Of a stretch of 64,000 bases of DNA, positions 17,901-23,968 are shown one piece after another (the stretch's first letter is position 1; every line of letters begins with the position of its first letter). The stretch is taken from positions 1 through 64,000 of the forward strand of contig QEUW01000001.1 in assembly GCA_003577005.1 (NCBI GenBank). Reading direction: 5' to 3'. The notes beneath the pieces are model-generated. The model was not told the DNA's origin, ran no database searches, and saw only the letters and a program-made list of their open reading frames with translations. The position numbers were made by a program, and so were the translations under genes. Source of the DNA: Chloroflexota bacterium (GTDB taxonomy: Bacteria; Chloroflexota; Anaerolineae; Caldilineales; Caldilineaceae).

Positions 17901-18463
17901 AGCTCGTCGATCGACAGATAACGCTCGGCCAGCGTCACTGCTTCGCGATAGCGACCAGCTTCCCGGTAGTGCTGAACCAGCAAGTTAAGCGCAGCCAGGA
18001 AGCTCTTTTCAAAGCGAAAGCGTTCGCGGCTCAACCACGCTTCATATTCGGGGTGATCGGGTAGGGAGACGCCGGTGAGCAGGATGTCCCGGTAGAGGGT
18101 AATCGCCTGGGACAACGAAGCTTTGTCGTCCGTCTTGCACAGTCGGTCAAACTCGACTGCATCGGAGCGCACCCGCAGCGGGTCAAGCTGTACGTGTTCC
18201 TTGGTGGTGAGGAGCAGGTCGGGGTCGGGCAGCGAGTGGCGCACATGGCTGAGTAGTTGGGTCAGATTGCGCCGCGCGTGTTCGTCGGGCATGTCGGGCC
18301 AGAAGAGAAAAATGAGCTGGTCACGCGCCACAGGCTCGGGCTGTGCGGCCAGCCGGTAGAGCAGGGCGCGGTTTTGTTGACGACCAATGCTCAGCGGCTT
18401 GTCGTCGAATGTGATGGCCGGTGGACCTAATATCGACAAGCACAGTTGCATCGATTCAGTCAT
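14972..18463 (-). CDS. BTAD/AfsR-like regulator with AAA ATPase and TPR domains
   Basis: 1163 residues from ATG 18463. Order: winged-helix DNA-binding part (about 1-95, LCLSILGPPAITFDDKPLSI, then ARRNLTQLLSHVRHSL), bacterial transcriptional activation domain (about 100-245, rich in TPR-like helices, DRSAALRQYERCIEVLEREL), AAA/STAND ATPase (Walker A GEAGIGKSR; Walker B VLLCLDDLHWAD; GNPFFVLE), and a long tail of TPR repeats (about 600-1163). No LuxR-type helix-turn-helix ends it. Such SARP-like signal integrators switch on nearby pathway genes after ligand or nucleotide binding. The upstream flavin oxidase and small protein lie on the same strand and may be targets or partners. The start is uncertain; Met 18451 also fits. 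Confidence 0.9.
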   Translation of the reverse strand: MTESMQLCLSILGPPAITFDDKPLSIGRQQNRALLYRLAAQPEPVARDQLIFLFWPDMPDEHARRNLTQLLSHVRHSLPDPDLLLTTKEHVQLDPLRVRSDAVEFDRLCKTDDKASLSQAITLYRDILLTGVSLPDHPEYEAWLSRERFRFEKSFLAALNLLVQHYREAGRYREAVTLAERYLSIDELAEEVHRQLMETYVAVGDRSAALRQYERCIEVLERELGVEPLPETEAVYQAILVGAGATAVPSYKPAWVALPRAGAPLVGRDDLLRELAAAFRRVQAGQGQVVLLRGEAGIGKSRLMQEFAMSVQERAFLLVSACYASTQSIPYQPIVEALRPVLSGTSLIRTIGATWLSEASILLPELRQLSPGLAAPVESTDPQQARVRLFEALRQLFLGLTNGSFPVLLCLDDLHWADTTTLAWLGYLARHVQRRAFMLIATFRDEEADILADLRRDLGHMGLRPEWQIRGLEREFVGQLLLHLRGADARAMTEWLHHLTGGNPFFVLETISELVESGLDAAMVADRRALPISETVREAVQRRLERLSPLSRQVLEAGAVQETAFGFDFICKTAGRSELETVDALDELVNRTLLVAEGNDFRFRHDLIRAAVYQELSPWRRRVLHQRVAQALEVENAEQTEAVAVQLAHHFQAGGQTAKAIRYWQQAGDVASRLYAQAEAIDAYRRGLDLAKTSLLDEHLPSLFSHLGRALELASQFESALATYAEMEDLAVRLGSPTMKLQALMAQATLYSTYNPIQDLVRGEVISQEALALARTLGDEAAEAQILISMLILCSYSLRWDEGIVCGQRAIEIARRLNLPALLAQALMDLGGHCYEVVGRFDEASALLDEARALWAAQDNLPMVVDSLATAVAIGAWRGDYARARRIGQEALRINRAIDNPWGQSYILYRLGWVHWERGRADLALTTMAESLRLARQAGFGVPQVIVPGDLTMLYCDLGAAGPAQEVVQASLAHAERHGRMLLPYALGALAQVHILRGELEQAEQVLARGVEDASLRIVYGGPYLIARCLLSLAQGDPVRAIKDARRLAGHCVTAHRPTAHLVEAQGWLALEDHSAALAALVEAEHAAVAIGSRRTLWRILRLRSQLEPDAARAARCLRQAKRLVCAIAGHIPHADLRAAFLATPQVQSLVDESPLARSIHWN

Positions 18464-18602
18464 TGGTGCTGAGAGTAGGAGCCTCCCTTCGGGACGGACA
18501 ACCGCGCTGGGTTTCCGTCTGCTGCCGATAGCGCCCAGTATAGCATATCCGGGGTCGGCTGTCCAGGCGGTTTCGACGGCTGCTGGGGCAAGAAGCGTCT
18601 GC

Positions 18603-18809
18603 TTACGTCTCTTCCACATCGGGGTTAGAGAAGGTTCGTAAAGAGGCAGCCTGTTCACGCAGCCAGAGCAGTAGACTGTCAATACAGTCAAAGCGATATT
18701 CTTCACCCCTCTGGATATGCTTCACCTCAATGCGCCAGGTAGTGTTGTGCGTGGGCGGTGCGACGTGTGCGATACGGATCAGGTAAGAGCAGTAGGTGGA
18801 TTGGCTCAT
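18603..18809 (-). CDS. Small protein of unknown function next to regulator
   Basis: 68 residues: MSQSTYCSYLIRIAHVAPP, then TTWRIEVKHIQRGEEYRF, and FDCIDSLLLWLREQAASL. The pattern (two beta strands with WR-EV-HIQ-GE followed by an amphipathic helix) looks like a small alpha/beta domain; I have a general impression of similar short proteins beside BTAD regulators and oxidases in Chloroflexota, but cannot name a family. GGAGAA stands before the ATG. It sits 21 bases after the flavin oxidase gene and 139 bases before the regulator start, all on one strand, so it may belong to the same transcript. Confidence 0.6.
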   Translation of the reverse strand: MSQSTYCSYLIRIAHVAPPTHNTTWRIEVKHIQRGEEYRFDCIDSLLLWLREQAASLRTFSNPDVEET

Positions 18810-18830
18810 GAGATCTTCTCCGGGCGCCGC

Positions 18831-20210
18831 TCAAGCAGGTTGGATATTGTGGTTCAAGTGGAAAACATTGTCTGGGTCGTACTGGGCTTTCACCTGGGCG
18901 AGTCGCCTGTAATTCTCCTGTCCGTAGCCCGCTACGACACGGTCCACGCCCTCATCGCCGATGAAGTTGAGGTAGACCGCGCCGCTCGACCACGGCTTGA
19001 GGTCGGCGCGGACCTTGTGTGCCCATTGCCGCCCGCGCACGTCGTCGGCTGGGTTCTGCCAGAGGCCGAAAGGATGAACAACCCAAGGCGCGTGCCGCCA
19101 TGGGACCGGATAGTGGGAAGGCCCTCGACCTACAGCACCCCCCTGAGGAAAGAGGACCTGCTGGGACGGGGAAGGCACGATCATGTCTCCGGCGCGGGCA
19201 CAGAACAGATCGACGGCTGCATCCGGGAATGTGTCGAGATATTCGGCAGACCAATAATTGCGGTAGCCGGGCGGGTCGTCGAGCAGGCACTGAAGGTCGG
19301 CATAGGGCATCTCCGCGATCAATTCCCCTTCATGGGCGAACGCAAGCATGGGTGCTGCCACCTTGCGCGCCTCCGCCTGGGGTCCCGCGTAGGTCACGAG
19401 GATCAGCAGCGTGAGCGCGCCGACCAAAGGCTGGGGCACGAACTCCGCAGCAGGGCCGGTCACGTAAAGGAGACCCCCACCGACCTCGTCTGGGGCCGCC
19501 GCCATGAAATCGCGATAGGCGCGCAGCACATCGGGGCCGGCCTCTGGCCGCCACACCAGCAGCATGGCCGTCAGCGCCGGAAGCTCGTGCAAGCGGAGCG
19601 TGAAGGAGGTTGCGACGCCAAAGTTGCCGCCGCCGCCGTGGAGCGCCCAGAACAGCTCTGGGTTCTCCTGCTCGCTGGCGCGGACAACGCTGCCCGCAGC
19701 CGTGACAAGTTCGACGGCCAGGAGATTGTCGCAGGCGAGGCCCAGCTTGCGGTCGAGCCAGCCGCTGCCGCCGCCCAATAGGAAACCACCCACGCCCGTG
19801 GTTGACACCCGGCCCCCGGTTGTGACAAGACCATACGGCTGAGTGGCCCGGTCGAGATCGCGCATGGTGGCGCCGCCGCCAATGGTGACTGTGCGCGCCC
19901 CAGGGTTTACCGACACGGTGTTCATGCGCCGCAGATCAATCACGAGGCCGCCTGCGGTGAGTGACCTGCCGGCGACACTGTGGCCACCGCCGCGCACCGC
20001 AAGCTCGAGGCCCCGATCGCGTGCGAAATGCACTGCGCGCACGATATCATCGACGTCGCCGCATTGGGCGATGATGCTGGGCCGGCGGTCGATCATCGCA
20101 TTGAAGATTGTCCTCGCCTCGTCATAGGCGGGATTGCCAGGCAGGAGAATCATCCCTGCAAAATCCTTACGCAGTTCGCCGAGATCGGTTGGGCTAAACT
20201 GTAGGGCCAT
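18831..20210 (-). CDS. FAD-linked oxidase, berberine-bridge-enzyme (BBE) type
   Basis: 459 residues. The PP-loop FAD domain (about 35-210) includes VRGGGHSVAGRSLTAGGLVI, where the His is the usual site of covalent flavin attachment, and GGGSGWLDRKLGLACDNLL. The C-terminal BBE domain ends with YDPDNVFHLNHNI. Such enzymes oxidise sugars, oligosaccharides or secondary metabolites and make H2O2. The second covalent-link Cys is not obvious at the expected position, so attachment may be through His only. AGGAGG precedes ATG 20210. It is upstream of a small protein and a SARP-like regulator, consistent with an inducible oxidation step. Confidence 0.92.
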   Translation of the reverse strand: MALQFSPTDLGELRKDFAGMILLPGNPAYDEARTIFNAMIDRRPSIIAQCGDVDDIVRAVHFARDRGLELAVRGGGHSVAGRSLTAGGLVIDLRRMNTVSVNPGARTVTIGGGATMRDLDRATQPYGLVTTGGRVSTTGVGGFLLGGGSGWLDRKLGLACDNLLAVELVTAAGSVVRASEQENPELFWALHGGGGNFGVATSFTLRLHELPALTAMLLVWRPEAGPDVLRAYRDFMAAAPDEVGGGLLYVTGPAAEFVPQPLVGALTLLILVTYAGPQAEARKVAAPMLAFAHEGELIAEMPYADLQCLLDDPPGYRNYWSAEYLDTFPDAAVDLFCARAGDMIVPSPSQQVLFPQGGAVGRGPSHYPVPWRHAPWVVHPFGLWQNPADDVRGRQWAHKVRADLKPWSSGAVYLNFIGDEGVDRVVAGYGQENYRRLAQVKAQYDPDNVFHLNHNIQPA

Positions 20211-20297
20211 GTTCCTCCTCTTCTCGTCTGGGTACCCGGCCCTGTAGAACATTTCTTGTGGCCGACTACCCTCTGAAAATGGTTGCGGACTCCATCA

Positions 20298-20534
20298 TCA
20301 TCCTAGTAACTCGGCAGGTGCTCGCCGAATCGCATCGACTGGCCCTAGACTTGGCGCTATCGGCCAGGAAATCGTTTCGCGCACCGGGTAACACCAAGTG
20401 GGCGACTCGATGTACGCCAGCCCGTCCCGGAGCGCAACCGCCGCCTCGCTATCGCCTTGCGCTCTCGGCAATTCGTTCACCTCGTTTAGTACAAGGATGT
20501 CGGCGTTCCCAGGAGAAACTGCGTCAATCGTATC
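20298..20534 (-). pseudogene. Possible endonuclease/exonuclease/phosphatase-family remnant
   Basis: The minus-strand frame is open from directly after the TAG stop of the haloperoxidase-like gene to 20298 (79 codons). It reads AVSPGNADILVLNEVNELPR and YIESPTWCYPVRET. The segment ADILVLNEV followed by an acidic/neutral helix recalls the start of the endonuclease/exonuclease/phosphatase fold (the conserved catalytic Glu in LNEV). No start codon with a ribosome site and no downstream motifs are present, so this would be a decayed fragment, or coincidence. It is in the same frame as the upstream gene, separated only by that stop. Confidence 0.3.
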
Positions 20535-21893
20535 CTACTGCTGGAAGTCGAGGGCCAGGATTTTCTCTGCAACACAACGCCCCTGCGCCAACCCGTTGAC
20601 AATGGCCGAGCGGTAATGAATACCGCCGTAGAGGCGCGAGATGGCCGCTTCTTCCGCCGCGGCCGTAAAGGACGGGAACGAATGAGGCGGCAGGCCCAGG
20701 GCGTCGTGGGTATGGTCGGTGAACGCATATCCCTCGCCGAAGAGAGAAGTCAAGACGACAACAACTGCACTGGACTGAACGGAGTGTCCAGATGTGTATT
20801 CGGGGAAGGGGGGCGTGATGACCGGGTCTGTGATTGCCGACGCATTCCACTCGGTATCGATGACCTGCTGAATATAAGTAATCGGGCGCAACAGGTTATA
20901 TTGATATTTGGTGCGCCAACAGGTAATAAAGGCATCGGTCACGACCACGCCCACCTTGGCATATGCTTCAGCGGCTTTGTCCAGCGTGTAGCTCCCTTCC
21001 TCTAATATTTGCCCGAGGATCGAGATCCAATGTCCAGGCGGTGTCGCCGTGCGCCCTGGGTCATCCGCCCAGAAGAGCGCAATCTGCACCTGTTCTTCAC
21101 TGCGACTGCGGCCACTATCATAGACTTCGAGTGCCTCCGCATAGAAAGGAGAATTGGCTTCTTCTGAGTAAGCGGGCGGCGGTGGAGCCGGGCAGTCATC
21201 GGCTGCGCTCAGTACGAACGGGCGGTTTTGTCCCCAGTAGGGTTGCAATGCTTGGGCAAATGTCGGTGGCGTGCTCACCCACATACCCGGCCCGGAGGGC
21301 GGCAGGTAGGCGTCGCTGAAACTATGCAGGTACCCCTCATGCCCGCCGTCGGTCATCGACCAGGCATAGATAGCGTTGGCCATTATCTTTCCCCACGCCG
21401 CCGAGCGCGCCAGGGTCGTCGCATCCTCTTGGGCGGCAAATTCCTGCGCAAAGTACGCTTCAAGTGCATCGACAGCAGTCATCATTTCTGGTGGCGCGGT
21501 CGGAAAGAGCCGGTGGGTGAGCGAAGCCAGGGCGCTGTTGGCGGCAGCCGGCCAGTGATATCGGGCCAGCGCGTTGGGCTGAGGCAGCGTTTCCAAACCG
21601 TTAAGCTGTCCGGCAAGACTCCGGTAGCCGGGTAACCCTGGTCGCACCGTTTCATAGAGGGCGACGCCCAAATAGCCAAACACGCGTGAGGCTACCGGCG
21701 GTGTGAACCCTGGCGTTTTTTGTACCAGATTCAATGCCATCCCGAACCAGGAGGTCGCCACCTCTGCATCATAGCTAGCGGCGGGCGGCGATGTGCGAAC
21801 CGCGCTGCAAGCCGCCAACAGCGTCAGGAGCAGCGCCGCCAGCGCAACGATACGCATGCGGTACCAGATCGTTTGTGATCGTCGCTCTGACAT
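20535..21893 (-). CDS. Vanadium-haloperoxidase/PAP2-type lipoprotein
   Basis: 452 residues. A signal peptide ends in the lipobox LAAC (about 26-29), so the protein is probably lipid-anchored outside the membrane. The C-terminal part shows the PAP2/vanadium haloperoxidase core: PFPEYTSGHSVQSSA (SGH motif) and SRLYGGIHYRSAIVNGLAQG (GIHYR). A Lys/Arg-rich first motif (CWRTKYQYNLLRPITY) completes the vanadate/phosphate pocket. Activity could be haloperoxidase or acid phosphatase. A GAGGAGAA site precedes the ATG. The stop is TAG, after which the same frame stays open (see the remnant). Confidence 0.87.
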   Translation of the reverse strand: MSERRSQTIWYRMRIVALAALLLTLLAACSAVRTSPPAASYDAEVATSWFGMALNLVQKTPGFTPPVASRVFGYLGVALYETVRPGLPGYRSLAGQLNGLETLPQPNALARYHWPAAANSALASLTHRLFPTAPPEMMTAVDALEAYFAQEFAAQEDATTLARSAAWGKIMANAIYAWSMTDGGHEGYLHSFSDAYLPPSGPGMWVSTPPTFAQALQPYWGQNRPFVLSAADDCPAPPPPAYSEEANSPFYAEALEVYDSGRSRSEEQVQIALFWADDPGRTATPPGHWISILGQILEEGSYTLDKAAEAYAKVGVVVTDAFITCWRTKYQYNLLRPITYIQQVIDTEWNASAITDPVITPPFPEYTSGHSVQSSAVVVVLTSLFGEGYAFTDHTHDALGLPPHSFPSFTAAAEEAAISRLYGGIHYRSAIVNGLAQGRCVAEKILALDFQQ

Positions 21894-21925
21894 GATAGTT
21901 CTCCTCGTTTCTATCCTGCGGTTGC

Positions 21926-21981
21926 TTTGAAAACCGGATTCTGCAAGACGCTCCTCCCTTCAATTCGCTCCGGTTTTCAAA
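21926..21981. repeat. 13-bp inverted repeat upstream of haloperoxidase-like gene
   Basis: TTTGAAAACCGGA (21926-21938) and its exact complement (21969-21981) flank 30 bases. It lies 33 bases above the start codon of the minus-strand gene and may form a leader hairpin or a dimeric operator. Confidence 0.55.
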
Positions 21982-22030
21982 CAGAGCTCAGGATATAATG
22001 TAGGGGCGCAACTCATGAGGACTGTCGAAA

Positions 22031-22123
22031 TGTTTCGGTAACAGTAGGGGTAGGTCTTGCACCCTCCCGCGTAGTCGCCCCCAGCGGGTGCATATCAAAC
22101 CCACCTCTACCGTCACCGAAACA
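22031..22123. repeat. 25-bp imperfect long hairpin with nested stem
   Basis: Arms 22031-22055 (TGTTTCGGTAACAGTAGGGG and five further bases) and 22099-22123 match at 21 of 25 positions. All four differences are transitions that keep G-U pairs in RNA on one strand. A second stem, TGCACC-CCCGC with GCGGG-TGCA, lies inside. It is between two minus-strand genes and looks like a conserved RNA structure or a terminator of the small lipoprotein gene. Confidence 0.6.
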
Positions 22124-22177
22124 GTCAGGCAGTCTTGCTTTTCTTCGCTCCTGGCAAAATTCCAGCCAGTTGTCTGC

Positions 22178-22762
22178 CTACTCTAGCTTCAACTCCACCG
22201 TGAGGTTAACACCCATTTGCTCTGTGAAGCCGAGCAGCGTCTGGACCTGCTCACCGTGCATGTCTTTGAAGGTTCCGGTTCCGCTGGTGATGGCGCGGGC
22301 GACTGACACGTTCAGGTCCGCGATTTCAAAGCCGTCTGTCACCAGGATGCCATTCCCATGCGCCTCGTCAAACTTGTAGATCTGCGTCGAGACCACCATT
22401 ACACCGCTTTCGGTGTGACCGCCGTCGCCGATCATCCAGCCGTAACAAGTCCACTCGCCGATGACCTCGTCTGGAAATTCCGGCGAACCGTCCGCCAAGA
22501 CGCCGTTGCTACCGTTGATGGTGCCTTCGGGATAGAGATAGCCTTGTGTGACAAAAGGCGTGCCATACTGCGGCATCCCATCCTCAAACAGACGCTCTTT
22601 TGTGAAGACAAAGCGGTTTCCATCTTCAGCCACCTCGAACTTCAGAACCTTCTCTTCGCCGCTTGCCGCCGTCGTAGGTTGCGCCACCACCGGCTGGCAG
22701 GCTGCGATGACCGGGGCCATGACCAACAGAACCAACATCTGAATCCAACGCTTGCTGCTCAT
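22178..22762 (-). CDS. Small lipoprotein, dirigent/allene-oxide-cyclase-like barrel (tentative)
   Basis: 194 residues. The signal peptide ends in AVIAAC-type lipobox (MAPVIAACQPVV). The mature part has alternating strands: KVLKFEVAEDGNRFVF, IGEWTCYGWMIGDGG, ESGVMVVSTQIYKF, ARAITSGTGTFKDMHGEQVQ, then VNLTVELKLE. The order G-x-W-T, long strands and TSGTGxF resembles dirigent/AOC-barrel-like proteins found as secreted single domains in bacteria. Function unknown. ATG 22762 follows GGGAGAA. The hairpin at 22031 is just beyond its stop, and a nested repeat element lies upstream. Confidence 0.65.
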   Translation of the reverse strand: MSSKRWIQMLVLLVMAPVIAACQPVVAQPTTAASGEEKVLKFEVAEDGNRFVFTKERLFEDGMPQYGTPFVTQGYLYPEGTINGSNGVLADGSPEFPDEVIGEWTCYGWMIGDGGHTESGVMVVSTQIYKFDEAHGNGILVTDGFEIADLNVSVARAITSGTGTFKDMHGEQVQTLLGFTEQMGVNLTVELKLE

Positions 22763-23341
22763 TTTGTTCTCCCTTGTCTCTTCTGTACCGAATCCCGTAT
22801 AAGACGTCTGTATTGACAAATCAAGTTGGGTAGCCGCCGGGAGGTGCAACGCACTTTGTCAAGTGCGTTGCACCTGGATTGCATGACCTAACTTCATTTG
22901 TCAGTACGATCCTCGGCATTACCGCCGTCCTGTAAGGATCCTGATCTAGAGTGCTGGCGTCCAAAGGATACAGAACGGACGCTTGCAAAATGCTTGCGTC
23001 TGTCCATACCTCTGCAAATCGCCGGGCAAGCTTCGGCTGTCGCGGCAGCAAACACGGAGGAATCCACCGCAGGCGAACACAAAAACACCTCCCATCGCTA
23101 AACCTTTATCCAAGAAGTCGCCAGTGATTCCGCCAGGGTCTGCTATCATCAGCAAGGTCCAGCGAATGCATGTTGGGCGGCGAAAGGCGTTGAGAAGCTC
23201 TGCCATAAACAAAAGTCGTAGGCATCGCAACACAACTGCAAGAAGACATCCGATGGGAACAGCCAATGTACAAGGTCAGTTATGAGGCGTGCGGGCAAGA
23301 GACTTTGCCGAAGTGTTGGAAGGCACGTTGATCGCACTCTA
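22763..23341. other. 579-base gap with a repeat element, no gene seen
   Basis: The left part holds the nested GGTGC element at 22810-22907. The remaining 430 bases show several short open frames in both strands without recognisable motifs or ribosome sites. It may contain the remains of a lost gene, but I cannot name one. Confidence 0.45.
22810..22907. repeat. GGTGC-type hairpin nested in an outer inverted repeat, copy 2
   Basis: The inner hairpin is perfect: AGGTGCAACGCACTT (22842-22856) and its complement (22861-22875) around TGTC. The outer arms at 22810-22830 and 22887-22907 match at 18 of 21 positions (core TTGACAAAT/ATTTGTCA). The same nested plan is seen at 26644-26729 and 50629-50723, with different outer arms. 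Confidence 0.8.
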
Positions 23342-23968
23342 TCAAGCAGTCTTGGATAAAACGAAAGAGGCCGCAATCGCCCACATGATGACGCCGACGG
23401 CCAGGTCCAACACGCGCCACGCCACCGGCCGGCGAAAGAGCGGCGCCAGCCATGCTGATCCGTAAGCCAGGCCAAAAAACCAGGTAAACGAGGCAAGCGC
23501 AGCTCCAGTGGCAAAGGCCAGCCGCCCTACCCCCACGTGTCCAGCGCCGACACTCCCCACCAACACCACTGTGTCCAGATAGACATGTGGGTTCAACAAA
23601 CTGACACCGAGCACGGCCAGGACCGTTGCTCGTAAGGTCGCGCCTTCGAGTTTGCTTTGGTCGGCATCGAGCGCAGCCGGTCGTAGCGCCGAGCGAAAGG
23701 CACGTAGACCGTATGCCAGCAAAAAGAGCACTCCTCCCCAGGTTGCAAGGGTTGCCATTGCCTGACTATGCGCAATCAATGTCCCTAAACCTGCGACCCC
23801 CAGTACGATCAACAACGCATCGCAGAGCGTGCAGACCAGCGCCGTGGCAAAGACGTGGCGACGCTTTAGCCCTTGTTGCAAGACAAACGCATTCTGCGCA
23901 CCGATGGCAACGATCAACGCCGCCCCCAGACCAAAGCCTTGCACCAACGGCGCCCAGAACTCACCCAT
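23342..23968 (-). CDS. LysE/ArgO family amino-acid exporter
   Basis: Membrane exporter of basic amino acids, 208 residues with about six helices. The N-terminal signature GLGAALIVAIGAQNAFVLQQ and the loop LKRRHVFATALVCTLCDALL are typical of LysE/ArgO; NPHVYLDTVVLVGSVGA is the second repeat's motif. The start overlaps the end of the penicillin acylase gene by 8 bases, so translation is probably coupled to it. Release of amino acids by the acylase-type hydrolase may create the need for export, but this is inference. No LysG/ArgP regulator lies beside it. Confidence 0.93.
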   Translation of the reverse strand: MGEFWAPLVQGFGLGAALIVAIGAQNAFVLQQGLKRRHVFATALVCTLCDALLIVLGVAGLGTLIAHSQAMATLATWGGVLFLLAYGLRAFRSALRPAALDADQSKLEGATLRATVLAVLGVSLLNPHVYLDTVVLVGSVGAGHVGVGRLAFATGAALASFTWFFGLAYGSAWLAPLFRRPVAWRVLDLAVGVIMWAIAASFVLSKTA

